Shown: positions 18,394 through 26,874 of the stretch, in pieces | How the letters are laid out: each line of letters starts with the position of its first letter | Numbering within the stretch: the first letter of the stretch is position 1 | Assembly (NCBI GenBank): GCA_903915155.1 | Contig: CAIWRU010000130.1 | Span: 1-43,562 of the forward strand | Source of the DNA: an uncultured Mucilaginibacter sp. | GTDB lineage: Bacteria; Bacteroidota; Bacteroidia; Sphingobacteriales; Sphingobacteriaceae | Direction: 5' to 3' | Length of the DNA stretch: 43,562 nucleotides | Position numbers and translations under genes: made by a program | The notes under the pieces: generated by a model | Told to the model about the DNA's origin: nothing | What the model saw: the letters and a program-made list of their open reading frames with translations, nothing else | Database searches by the model: none

Positions 18394-18603
18394 CCCAATG
18401 TCATTAAGTTAAGGGTGCAAACCCCGTAGGGGTTATATATTGGTAGAAAAATAAATCGAAATAAATACCGTGCCGGTAGGTACGAAACCCCGCTATGTTG
18501 CGTAACTATGGCACGCAGAATGGGATAATTAATATTTGCTACCAATATATTGCTCCTACGGAGCATAGTAGGAGCACATCTTCCTTAACTTAATGACATT
18601 GGG
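18394..18603. repeat. Nested foldback element, 210 bp
   Basis: The outer arms (18394-18414 and 18583-18603) are a perfect 21-bp inverted repeat beginning CCCAATGTCATTAAG. Inside is a second perfect inverted repeat, ATATATTGGTAG (18435-18446) and CTACCAATATAT (18539-18550). Further small hairpins lie within, for example ACCCCGTAGGGGT near 18421 and GCTCCTACGGAGC near 18552. No ORF is present. It lies where nuoC would be expected. Confidence 0.82.
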
Positions 18604-18623
18604 TTAAGGCCTGTGTAGTATAA

Positions 18624-18661
18624 TCCGCTAGGTAGCGGACCGGCCCCGATAGCTATCGGGG
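18624..18661. repeat. Two short palindromes downstream of the nested foldback
   Basis: TCCGCTA-GG-TAGCGGA (18624-18639) is followed by an 18-bp perfect palindrome, CCCCGATAGCTATCGGGG (18644-18661). No T run follows, so a classic terminator is unlikely. Confidence 0.65.
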
Positions 18662-18722
18662 CAACGCCCAAATCTTTACTTTTCACTTACTCCTGCCTCT
18701 TTAAAAAGTCCCCTTAAAAGCG

Positions 18723-18730
18723 TATCTTTG
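18723..18730 (+). promoter_or_regulatory. TAnnTTTG promoter box of the ABC-F gene
   Basis: TATCTTTG matches exactly and ends 7 nt before the ATG at 18738, predicting a leader of only a few nucleotides. Confidence 0.55.
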
Positions 18731-18737
18731 CGCGCAA

Positions 18738-20666
18738 ATGATAGCTATAAATAACCTTACGTTTGAGATTGGTGCGCGGGCCCTTTATGATGAAGCAAAC
18801 TGGCATATAAAACCCGGTGAAAAGATTGGCCTTATAGGAGCTAACGGTACTGGAAAAACTACCTTGCTTAAAATGATAGTGGGCGAATTCAAACCTACAT
18901 CGGGCACCATAAGCATGGCAAAGGACCTTACTATGGGTTATTTGAACCAGGATCTGCTATCCTATTCATCAGACAAAAGTATTTTGCATGTGGCTATGGA
19001 GGCTTTTGAGCGCCAGAACCAGCTGCATGACGAGATTGAAACTCTGCTGCAAAAACTGGAAACAGATTACAGCGAGGAACTACTGCACAAACTAAGCGAC
19101 AAGCAGCACGAATTTGAAGTACTTGACGGCTATACCATTGAATACAAAGCACAGGAAATTTTAGCGGGCTTGGGTTTTGGCGAGCCTGATACGCACCGTA
19201 AGCTAAGCACCTTCTCGGGTGGGTGGCGCATGCGGGTGATGCTGGCTAAGATATTATTACAGGCACCTGATATCCTGTTACTGGATGAGCCTACCAACCA
19301 CTTGGACTTACCATCTATCCAATGGCTGGAAGATTATTTGAGGGCATTTGAGGGCGCGGTGATCATTGTATCGCACGATAGGTGGTTTTTGGATAAGGTG
19401 ATAAACCGAACAGTAGAATCGCGCAAAGGGAAACTGACCGTTTACGCTGGTAATTACAGCTTTTATTTAGAGGAGAAATCTCAGCGCGAGGAAATTCAGC
19501 GCGGCGAGTTTAAGAACCAGCAATCGAAGATAAAACAGGAGGAACGTTTGATAGAGCGTTTCCGGGCGAAGGCATCAAAGGCAAAGATGGCGCAGTCGCG
19601 TATCAAAGCTTTGGATAAAATGGAGCGCGTGGATGATGTGGATGATGATAACCCAACGGTGAATTTCAGCTTTAGGTTCTCGAAGCAATCGGGCAGGCAT
19701 GTGGTTACTTTAGAAGATATTACCAAGAAATATCCTGCTATTGATATTTTAAATGGCGGCGAGGCATTGATAGAGAAAGGCGATAAAATCGCACTGATCG
19801 GTGCTAACGGTAAAGGTAAATCGACGCTGTTACGCATTATAGCCGGGGCCGATAAGGATTTTACAGGCAAGGCAGAAACAGGGCACAATGTAACCCAAAC
19901 TTTCTTCGCGCAGCACCAGTTGGAATCGCTGCATTTGGAGAACCAGATATTACAGGAATTGCAATCATTCGCGCCAAAACATAATGAAACGGAGTTGCGC
20001 TCGATATTAGGGTCGTTTTTGTTTACCGGGGATGATGTATTTAAGAAGATAAAGGTGCTTTCGGGTGGTGAAAAATCGCGCGTGGCTTTGGCTAAAGCTT
20101 TGACCGCCGATGCTAACTTTCTAGTACTGGATGAGCCTACCAATCACCTGGATATGGCTTCGGTTAATATATTGATACAGGCACTGCAGCAGTTTGAAGG
20201 CACGTTGATCGTAGTATCGCACGACAGGTATTTCCTGGATAATGTTGCCAATAAAATATGGTTTATTGAGAACCAGAAAATAAAAGTTTACCCGGGTACT
20301 TATGCCGAGTATGATGAATGGTCGGCCAAGCGTAAGATCGAACTGAAAAACGCTCCTGAGCCTAAGGTTGAAAAGAAGGAAGAGAAAAAGCCTGAGCCTG
20401 TAAAACAACCTCAGCCGCATAACGAAAATAAACACCAGCAATTAAAAAAGCTTAACCAGGACCTGAGCAAAATGGAAGAGAAAATATCTGCGCTGGAGAG
20501 TGAAGTGAAAACCTTTGAGGCACAGCTTGCCGATGATAAGTTGTATGCTGATGCTAACAAATCTAAAGAAGTTACACGCCAGTACGAGGCTAAGAAACTT
20601 GAGCTTGGCGCAGTGCAGCAGCGCTGGGAGGCTTTGGCTGAACAGATAATGGAGCTGGAGGCGTAA
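18738..20666 (+). CDS. ABC-F family ATPase
   Basis: The 642-residue cytoplasmic protein has two ABC ATPase domains and no membrane domain. Walker A motifs are GANGTGKTT (residues 34-42) and GANGKGKST (355-363). Signature motifs are LSTFSGGWRMRVMLAK and LSGGEKSRVALAK, with DEPTNHLDLPS and DEPTNHLDMAS as Walker B regions. Between the domains lies the charged ABC-F linker (EERLIERFRAKASKAKMAQS). After about residue 530 comes a Lys/Glu/Pro linker and a C-terminal coiled coil, as in Uup/YdiF-type members. ABC-F proteins bind the ribosomal E site and tune translation or protect against antibiotics. The housekeeping type is more likely here, but subtype cannot be settled by eye. Confidence 0.93.
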   Translation: MIAINNLTFEIGARALYDEANWHIKPGEKIGLIGANGTGKTTLLKMIVGEFKPTSGTISMAKDLTMGYLNQDLLSYSSDKSILHVAMEAFERQNQLHDEIETLLQKLETDYSEELLHKLSDKQHEFEVLDGYTIEYKAQEILAGLGFGEPDTHRKLSTFSGGWRMRVMLAKILLQAPDILLLDEPTNHLDLPSIQWLEDYLRAFEGAVIIVSHDRWFLDKVINRTVESRKGKLTVYAGNYSFYLEEKSQREEIQRGEFKNQQSKIKQEERLIERFRAKASKAKMAQSRIKALDKMERVDDVDDDNPTVNFSFRFSKQSGRHVVTLEDITKKYPAIDILNGGEALIEKGDKIALIGANGKGKSTLLRIIAGADKDFTGKAETGHNVTQTFFAQHQLESLHLENQILQELQSFAPKHNETELRSILGSFLFTGDDVFKKIKVLSGGEKSRVALAKALTADANFLVLDEPTNHLDMASVNILIQALQQFEGTLIVVSHDRYFLDNVANKIWFIENQKIKVYPGTYAEYDEWSAKRKIELKNAPEPKVEKKEEKKPEPVKQPQPHNENKHQQLKKLNQDLSKMEEKISALESEVKTFEAQLADDKLYADANKSKEVTRQYEAKKLELGAVQQRWEALAEQIMELEA

Positions 20667-20674
20667 GACCATAC

Positions 20675-20766
20675 GTCATGCCGAACTTGTTTCGGCATCT
20701 CACGTGCTTTGTTGACAACATGCAGGTTAGTAGTCCTATGAGATGCTGAAACAAGTTCAGCATGAC
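20675..20766. repeat. REP-like pair of inverted hairpins
   Basis: Two 28-nt arms (20675-20702 and 20739-20766) are inverted copies with two differences. Each arm is itself a hairpin: ATGCCGAA/TTCGGCAT on the left and ATGCTGAA/TTCAGCAT on the right. The two differences are a compensatory C-G versus T-A pair inside each hairpin, so each arm hairpin keeps its pairing. The arrangement resembles bacterial REP/BIME units. It lies just after the ABC-F stop and might stop transcription. Confidence 0.8.
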
Positions 20767-20814
20767 AATCTATTCTTTATTTTGCGTTTATTTGTGAAGT
20801 GAACCAATTCGATC

Positions 20815-22080
20815 ATGAATAAATATTTCAAATTGATCCTGCTGCTCTTTATCTCCGTAAAGTGCATTGCCCAACAAGGTCCTTACGATAATGATGTTTT
20901 AAACCCCGCTATAAAAAGCGTGATGTTTTATAACACTAAGAAGAACCCCTCCTTCCCTATTGTCAAACTGAACAGCGAAGAGCAGGTAGAATTAGAATTT
21001 GACGACCTGCGCGGCGGCTCGCGGTATTATTACTATACGATTGAGCATTGCGATGGCGACTGGAACTCATCGGGTTTATCGCCTACCGAGTATTTGCAGA
21101 ATTTTAACGAGGATAAGATACTGGATTATAGTTATTCGTCGGCTACGCTGCAAAAGTATACGCACTACACCATAAAGTTCCCGAATGATTATATCAAACC
21201 TAAAATTTCGGGCAATTATATACTAAAGGTTTACGAGGATGACGACCAGTCGAAAATGATATTGACAAGGCGGTTTTATGTTGTGAATCCGAAGCTTTCG
21301 GTATCGGCAGAGTTAGTCGCATCAAGCGATCAAAACCTGAGAGCAAGTAACCAGAAGATAAATTTCCAGATAAATTATGGCGGCCTTACCGTGCAAAATC
21401 CCAATCGTGATATACGTACATGGATAATGCAAAACGGTATTGATGCGACCGGGCAATTCACTACGCAGGCGCAATATATCCGTGGAAGCCAGCTTATCTA
21501 TGGCGATTTGAGCAGCAATGATTTTTCCGCGGGCAACGAGTTCCGGCATTTTGACACGCGTACCTTGCGGCTTAATTCTGACCGGGTATTGAAGATGATC
21601 CGCGATACTGCCAATACAGTTATTTTATTAACCGATGGCAGCCGCAACCTGCCCAATTATACTTTTTTGTATGACAATGACGGCAACTATTATGTGCTGA
21701 ACCAGGATGGCGCTGGCAACCCACCTACTGATGCCGATTATGCGCATATATATTTTAGTCTTGCTGCCGGGGGGAAAACCGGGGCTGATGGGTCGGCCTA
21801 TATTGTGGGGAAGTTTAATGACTACAAACTTGACGACCGTAGCAAACTGGATTATGATGACAAGGGCAAATTTTATACTCACCTGTTTTTAAAGCAGGGT
21901 GTATATGATTATGAATATGTTTGGGTGGATAACAATACCAAGAAGCCCGATTATATAGCTTTAGAAGGCAGCTATTTCGATACGGAGAACCGATATCAAA
22001 TATTGGTTTATTATAAACCGCCTACCGCTCGTTGGGAGGAATTGGTGGGATTTGAGGTGGTGAGTACAAAAACGAAATAG
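20815..22080 (+). CDS. Type IX secretion system plug protein (DUF5103 family)
   Basis: The 421-residue protein has a signal peptide ([20 protein letters not shown]) and the features of the DUF5103 family, now named T9SS plug protein. These are [17 protein letters not shown] near the N-terminus, [20 protein letters not shown] around residue 65, [18 protein letters not shown], and the C-terminal block [11 protein letters not shown] ... [20 protein letters not shown]. In the T9SS translocon the plug closes the periplasmic side of the SprA channel while it is idle. No other T9SS gene is nearby, which is normal since T9SS genes are scattered in Bacteroidota. The name rests on family recognition, not on a catalytic motif. 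Confidence 0.85.
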   Translation: MNKYFKLILLLFISVKCIAQQGPYDNDVLNPAIKSVMFYNTKKNPSFPIVKLNSEEQVELEFDDLRGGSRYYYYTIEHCDGDWNSSGLSPTEYLQNFNEDKILDYSYSSATLQKYTHYTIKFPNDYIKPKISGNYILKVYEDDDQSKMILTRRFYVVNPKLSVSAELVASSDQNLRASNQKINFQINYGGLTVQNPNRDIRTWIMQNGIDATGQFTTQAQYIRGSQLIYGDLSSNDFSAGNEFRHFDTRTLRLNSDRVLKMIRDTANTVILLTDGSRNLPNYTFLYDNDGNYYVLNQDGAGNPPTDADYAHIYFSLAAGGKTGADGSAYIVGKFNDYKLDDRSKLDYDDKGKFYTHLFLKQGVYDYEYVWVDNNTKKPDYIALEGSYFDTENRYQILVYYKPPTARWEELVGFEVVSTKTK

Positions 22081-22087
22081 GAAACAG

Positions 22088-22179
22088 CCAGCCCCCTCTA
22101 AATCTCCCCCGGTTGGGGAGACTTAAAAAAAGCTGATTTTTTAAGCCCTCCCTTCCGGGGAGGGTTTGGGTGGGGCTGG
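22088..22179. repeat. Foldback element acting as shared terminator candidate
   Basis: CCAGCCCC (22088-22095) and GGGGCTGG (22172-22179) form the outer stem. Inside lie three hairpins: TCTCCCC/GGGGAGA (22103-22121), CTTAAAAAA/TTTTTTAAG (22122-22145) and CCCTCCC/GGAGGG (22146-22164). It fills the gap between two convergent genes and could end transcription from both sides. Confidence 0.75.
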
Positions 22180-22187
22180 TTTATTCT

Positions 22188-24485
22188 TTAAAAATCTCCT
22201 TTTACTGCTTCGACCGGTTTGGCAGGGCCTGTTTTCTCATTCAGGTTCGGCAGGTTAAAATTTCCTTTCAGGTATTGTTCTAAATAATCAAAGCTTACTT
22301 CATTTATTAAAAGGCGGCTTTGGCTGTTGTAGCCTGCACCATGTGCGCCCGGCGGATAGATGCGCAGATCAACATCCTTGCTGGCGTTAGTTAAGGCGGT
22401 TAACAGTTGCATGGTATTGGCCGGGTGTACGTTATCGTCGCTCATGGAGTGGATAAGCAGCAGGCGATCATGTAATCCCGCCGCATGTGCCATGTCTGAG
22501 CTGTTTTTGTAACCTGCGGCATTTTCTTCCGCAATACCCATGTAGCGTTCGGTGTAAATATCATCGTACAAACGCCAATCGGTTACCGGCGAGTTGGCTA
22601 TACCTACTTTAAATACACCAGGATGGGTAAGCAAGGTGTAGGTAGTGCTGTAACCACCATAACTGCCACCCATAATAGCCATTTTGGTGCTATCGGCAAA
22701 CGGCATGGAGCCTATGTAATGCGCGGTTTCGGCAAAATCATGGCTTTCCCATTTTCCTAGTTGCTTGTAAACAACCTTCATAAATGCGCTGCCGTAATTG
22801 GCTATGCCGCGGTTATTTACATCAACCACAATATAACCATTTTGCGCCAGCCATTGCGCCCAACTGCTTTCCTGGAATTTATTGAACACTCCATGCGATT
22901 CAGGGCCACCATAAACGGTAAATACTACCGGGTATTTTTTATTCGGGTCGAAATTGAAGGGTTTGATCATGTAACCATCCAAACCAACACCATCCGATGT
23001 GGTGAAGTGGAACAGTTCCGCAGGCGAATAGGCATGTGTGGCGATAAAATCGGCCACCTCTTTGTTGTCCTCAAGCGTTTGTAATACCTTACCCTGCGCA
23101 TCGCAAAGATCGACATGGGTTGGGGTGCTGGTATTGCTGTACTTATCGATATAATATTTTGTATTGGGTGACATATTGATATCATGATACCCATCTTGTT
23201 TCGACAGCTTTGTTTTATGACTGCCATCATATTTTATAGAGTAAAATTCCTGGTCGAGGCCCGATGATTCTGCTGATAAATAGTATATGGTTTTAGTCTC
23301 GGGGTTAATGCCGGTTACTTTTATCATGTCCCAGTTACCTTTTGTAACCTGGTTTATCAACTTGCCATCATAATTATAATGGTAGATGTGGTAATACCCG
23401 GAACGGTCGGATACCCAAAAGAAATCTTTAGTTTTCTCGGGAAAATACACCATATCGTTCACATTGGTATAAAAGTTTGATATGGCTACCCAGGTATCGT
23501 TCTTTTCTTCCAACACTACGTGGTGGTCGCCGGTTTTCACGTTGAAGAAGTATAGCTTCATATCGTTTTGGGCGCGGTTAAGGGTCATCACAGCCAGTAC
23601 ATCGGGGTTACTTGTCCAGTAAATGCGGGGGATATAAAAATCGCCGGTTTCATCGGGCGAAAGCCATATCTTTTTGCCTGAGCTTACATCAACCACACCA
23701 ATTTTAACTTTTGGATTAGCATCGCCTACCTGTGGCAAAGCAATATGTACAATATTAGGGTGTTGGCCTTCGAAGTTGGTCATTTGAAAGTCGGGCACCT
23801 TGCTATCATCAAATTGCCAGTAAGCAATGTATTTATTATCAGGCGACCAGTTCCAGGCTTTGCTTACTTCCAGTTCTTCTTCGTAAACCCAATCGCCATG
23901 GCCATTAAAAATGCCATTCTCGCCGCCACTGGCATCATTTGTTAACTGGGTTTCTTTATCGTTTGCAAAGTTATATACGTACATGTTGCCATCGCGCTCA
24001 ATGCCTACCATTGAACCATCGGGAGAAAGTTCGGCTGAGCGGGCGTTTTTTGCCGCTACTTTTAGCTGTTTGGCAGCAACGTCATAAACAAAATAATCCG
24101 ACACACCTGAACGACGGTATTTTTTACGGAAATTATTGCGAAAAACAATGTGCTTTGAATCGTGCGACCATTGGAACTCATCATACTTAAAAGCGGAATC
24201 GGAGCCAGGGAATTTAAGGTCGGCATTATTGAAGATAACATCTTCTTTTAGCGTAGCGGGATCTTTGGAACTGATACCGCCCTGCGTGTTGAAAGAATAT
24301 TGGTCGCCATTGCTTATCCAGTCGACACCGTGCGGACCTGATTTGCCGGCCAGTTTTCGGCCTGTGCGCATGGCTTCTTCAAGGCTGGAATACTGAGTTT
24401 TATTTTGAGCGATGGTAAACGAGGGCAATAAACAACCCGAGACACAAAGGCACAGGAAAATGCCTTTTAAAGAATTATATTTCAT
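22188..24485 (-). CDS. DPP-IV-like S9 family serine peptidase
   Basis: The 765-residue exported peptidase of the prolyl oligopeptidase family probably removes X-Pro dipeptides from peptide N-termini in the periplasm. It has a signal sequence (MKYNSLKGIFLCLCVSGC...), where VSGC could alternatively be a lipobox. An eight-bladed-propeller-type N-terminal domain carries the DPP-IV substrate-binding motif GHGDWVYEEELEV. The C-terminal alpha/beta hydrolase has the nucleophile Ser at about 608 in MGGSYGGYS, the Asp region HSMSDDNVHPANT and the catalytic His in PPGAHGAGY. The nucleophile motif reads GGSYGG rather than the usual GWSYGG, a mild change. Length is typical. It is convergent with the T9SS plug gene. 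Confidence 0.93.
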   Translation of the reverse strand: MKYNSLKGIFLCLCVSGCLLPSFTIAQNKTQYSSLEEAMRTGRKLAGKSGPHGVDWISNGDQYSFNTQGGISSKDPATLKEDVIFNNADLKFPGSDSAFKYDEFQWSHDSKHIVFRNNFRKKYRRSGVSDYFVYDVAAKQLKVAAKNARSAELSPDGSMVGIERDGNMYVYNFANDKETQLTNDASGGENGIFNGHGDWVYEEELEVSKAWNWSPDNKYIAYWQFDDSKVPDFQMTNFEGQHPNIVHIALPQVGDANPKVKIGVVDVSSGKKIWLSPDETGDFYIPRIYWTSNPDVLAVMTLNRAQNDMKLYFFNVKTGDHHVVLEEKNDTWVAISNFYTNVNDMVYFPEKTKDFFWVSDRSGYYHIYHYNYDGKLINQVTKGNWDMIKVTGINPETKTIYYLSAESSGLDQEFYSIKYDGSHKTKLSKQDGYHDINMSPNTKYYIDKYSNTSTPTHVDLCDAQGKVLQTLEDNKEVADFIATHAYSPAELFHFTTSDGVGLDGYMIKPFNFDPNKKYPVVFTVYGGPESHGVFNKFQESSWAQWLAQNGYIVVDVNNRGIANYGSAFMKVVYKQLGKWESHDFAETAHYIGSMPFADSTKMAIMGGSYGGYSTTYTLLTHPGVFKVGIANSPVTDWRLYDDIYTERYMGIAEENAAGYKNSSDMAHAAGLHDRLLLIHSMSDDNVHPANTMQLLTALTNASKDVDLRIYPPGAHGAGYNSQSRLLINEVSFDYLEQYLKGNFNLPNLNEKTGPAKPVEAVKGDF

Positions 24486-24675
24486 AATGAGGAAAGTTAA
24501 AACTGCTTAAATGTAACAGAATTTTAACATTTGGACAACACCTAACGAAAATGTGACTGATTGGGGTTTGTTGGTCTGAACCTTGATTTACCTGATTTAA
24601 GGATTAGAGCGATTTCCGGTTTTGGGTAATGGCATCAATAAAGATGGGAATATCCACCAAAACATAAAAATCCGA

Positions 24676-24712
24676 ATTCGAACATTCGAATTTCGAAATT
24701 AAACTATATTTA
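24676..24712 (+). promoter_or_regulatory. Promoter with palindromic operator candidate for the thioesterase-YfcC pair
   Basis: TATATTTA (24705-24712) is one base from TAnnTTTG and lies 18 nt before the ATG at 24731. The -33 region is covered by a perfect inverted repeat, ATTCGAA-CA-TTCGAAT (24676-24691), followed by the palindrome TTTCGAAA (24691-24698). A regulator bound there would block RNA polymerase. Confidence 0.45.
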
Positions 24713-24730
24713 CGGTTAAAAAAGTAACTG

Positions 24731-25252
24731 ATGCAAGTAAAAAGCCCTAAGGATTCGTACGTAATAATGAATGAACTGGTACTACCGAATGATACCAATA
24801 CACTGAACAACCTGATGGGCGGGCGGTTGCTACACTGGATGGATATTGCGGCGGCCATAAGCGGGCAAAAACACTGCAACCGTATTGTGGTAACTGCATC
24901 GGTTGATAATGTGAGTTTTAAGCACCCTATTAAGCTGGGTGATGTGGTAACTATTGAAGCGCGGGTAACGAGGGCATTTAATACATCAGTCGAAGTAAGG
25001 ATGGATGTTTGGGCCGAGAATATACCAAGCGGCACACGTGTAAAAAGCAACGAGGCCTATTATACTTTCGTGGCTTTAGATGCCGAAGGCTGCACTATTC
25101 CTGTACCTGAGCTGGTACCGAACACGCCAGAAGAAACAGCATTATATGAAGGCGCCCTGCGCCGCAGGCAATTGCGCCTGATATTAGGCGGAAAAATGAA
25201 ACCGGATGACGCAACCGAACTTAAGGCCTTGTTTTTTGCAGCACAACAATAA
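24731..25252 (+). CDS. Acyl-CoA thioesterase (hotdog fold)
   Basis: The 173-residue protein belongs to the YciA/BACH type of hotdog thioesterases, which split acyl-CoA into free fatty acid and CoA. Key features are MNELVLPNDTNTLNNLMGGR and LLHWMDIAAAISGQKHCN with the catalytic Asn/Asp region (about residues 17-50). VVTASVDNVSFKHPIKLGDV and the NEAYYTFVALD strand near residue 110 follow. The C-terminal 40 residues are charged. It precedes a YfcC-type transporter on the same strand by 30 bp and probably shares its transcript, which suggests a link between a carboxylate taken up and its CoA ester; this is inference. Confidence 0.9.
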   Translation: MQVKSPKDSYVIMNELVLPNDTNTLNNLMGGRLLHWMDIAAAISGQKHCNRIVVTASVDNVSFKHPIKLGDVVTIEARVTRAFNTSVEVRMDVWAENIPSGTRVKSNEAYYTFVALDAEGCTIPVPELVPNTPEETALYEGALRRRQLRLILGGKMKPDDATELKALFFAAQQ

Positions 25253-25282
25253 AGATCACCCTTAACCCAACTATAGCCTGTC

Positions 25283-26779
25283 ATGTCCAAGCTTAACAAA
25301 CTGCCCTCGCCGCTTACGATACTTTTTTTAGTGATCATTTTAGCGGCTGTAGCTACGTGGGTGATGCCTGCGGGCGAGTATAATACGTTAAGTTATAGCA
25401 ATGGCGGCTTTACGATCTCATCAGTGGCAGGCAGCAAAGCTGTGCCCTGTACTCAGCATACGCTCGACAGTTTGAAGATACTTATCAAGCTGGAGAAATT
25501 TAAAGGAGGCGATATTTTTAAGCCGGTGGCCATACCGGGTACTTATCATTCGCTGAAAAGTAATGGGCAAGGGCCGATAGATGTATTTATAGCACCCATA
25601 CAGGGTTTGCTTGATGGCTCGGATATTATATTTTTCCTGCTGTTTATTGGCGGTTTTATAATGGTTTTTACGCAAACGGGGGCCATGGAAAAAAGCGTGG
25701 CCTGGCTCTCCCACCGCATGAAAGGGCAAGAGGCATGGCTCATTATCATACTTACCTTCTTCTTTACTTTTTGCGGCTCCGCCGAAGGAATGGCTGAAGA
25801 AGGACTGGCATTTTACCCCATACTGGTACCTCTTTATCTTGCCGCGGGTTATGACCTGCTGGTACCTGTGGCCGTGATATTCGCGGGAACGAGCATTGGT
25901 AATTTATCATCGTTCTGTAACCCGTTCTCAACCATGATCGCCTCAAACGCAGCGGGTATTAACTGGACGGATGGCTTGTATGAACGTTTAGCCATTTTCG
26001 CTGTTACCACCATTATTACCATCTGGTACATTGTGCGCTACGCACAAAAGGTAAAGAAAGACCCCACTGCCTCGCTGGTTTACCGGTTTGACGGCGCGGT
26101 TAAATCGCCTTATGACGAATTTGAACACACTGAAAACAAACATGTCGCCCTGGGTTCAAAAAACACCCTTTTGCTTTTCTTGTTTTTGGCTACTATAGGC
26201 ATTATGATATATGGGTTTGTGAGCAATTGGTCGATGCAGGCGGTTACCGCAGTGTTCCTGGTTTCGTCTATTTTAATAGCATTCATTACCCGGATGAAGG
26301 AAAGCGTGTTTATTGACAAGTTTGTTGAGGGTGCACGATCGCTGTTATCGGTAGCATTGATGTTAGGCGTGGCACGGGGTATTACCATTGTTATGAACGA
26401 TGGCCATATTACGGGCACTATTTTATATTACGCTGCCGGGATGGTTGGCAAAATGCCGATAGTACTGTTTATAGTGGTATTGCTTATTTTATTTATGGTA
26501 TTTACGCTGGTTATCAATTCCAGTTCGGGTATGGCAGTATTAACCATGCCTATATTTGGGTCGTTAGCTGTGATAGTGGGTGTGCCGGGTAGGGAAATTG
26601 TTAATGCCTATTTGTTTGGGATGGGAATTATGGGGCTGATAACGCCCGTGGGACTGGTACTGCCATCGTTAGCAATAGTGAATGTAAGCATAAAAACCTG
26701 GTGGCGGTTTATATGGCCGCTGATGGTGATGATATTTGTAGTTTGTGCGGTATTTTTGGTGGTGGGAACCAAGATTTAA
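25283..26779 (+). CDS. YfcC family membrane transporter
   Basis: A 498-residue inner-membrane protein with about 12 hydrophobic segments, of the YfcC group in the DcuC-like C4-dicarboxylate/basic-amino-acid carrier superfamily. Recognisable parts are the opening LPSPLTILFLVIILAAVATW followed by VMPAGEYNT, the periplasmic loop of about 70 residues containing PGTYHSL, FFLLFIGGFIMVFTQTGAME, FCGSAEGMAEEGLAFYPILV and SLALMLGVARGITIVMNDG-like stretches, and VINSSSGMAVLTMPIFG. Members have been annotated as basic-amino-acid or dicarboxylate carriers; the substrate here is not predictable. It is cotranscribed with the upstream thioesterase. Confidence 0.88.
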   Translation: MSKLNKLPSPLTILFLVIILAAVATWVMPAGEYNTLSYSNGGFTISSVAGSKAVPCTQHTLDSLKILIKLEKFKGGDIFKPVAIPGTYHSLKSNGQGPIDVFIAPIQGLLDGSDIIFFLLFIGGFIMVFTQTGAMEKSVAWLSHRMKGQEAWLIIILTFFFTFCGSAEGMAEEGLAFYPILVPLYLAAGYDLLVPVAVIFAGTSIGNLSSFCNPFSTMIASNAAGINWTDGLYERLAIFAVTTIITIWYIVRYAQKVKKDPTASLVYRFDGAVKSPYDEFEHTENKHVALGSKNTLLLFLFLATIGIMIYGFVSNWSMQAVTAVFLVSSILIAFITRMKESVFIDKFVEGARSLLSVALMLGVARGITIVMNDGHITGTILYYAAGMVGKMPIVLFIVVLLILFMVFTLVINSSSGMAVLTMPIFGSLAVIVGVPGREIVNAYLFGMGIMGLITPVGLVLPSLAIVNVSIKTWWRFIWPLMVMIFVVCAVFLVVGTKI

Positions 26780-26874
26780 ATCATTATTAAATCTTTATTG
26801 CTCACACTATTTTTAGAAAAATGTATTTTTTAAATAATAAAAAATAAATACATTTACCAACTTAATCACAATTT

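Noticed and set aside
19496-20143. 215-codon open frame on the minus strand
   Set aside because: Antisense shadow of the ABC-F gene; composition is Ser/Phe/Leu-rich without motifs.
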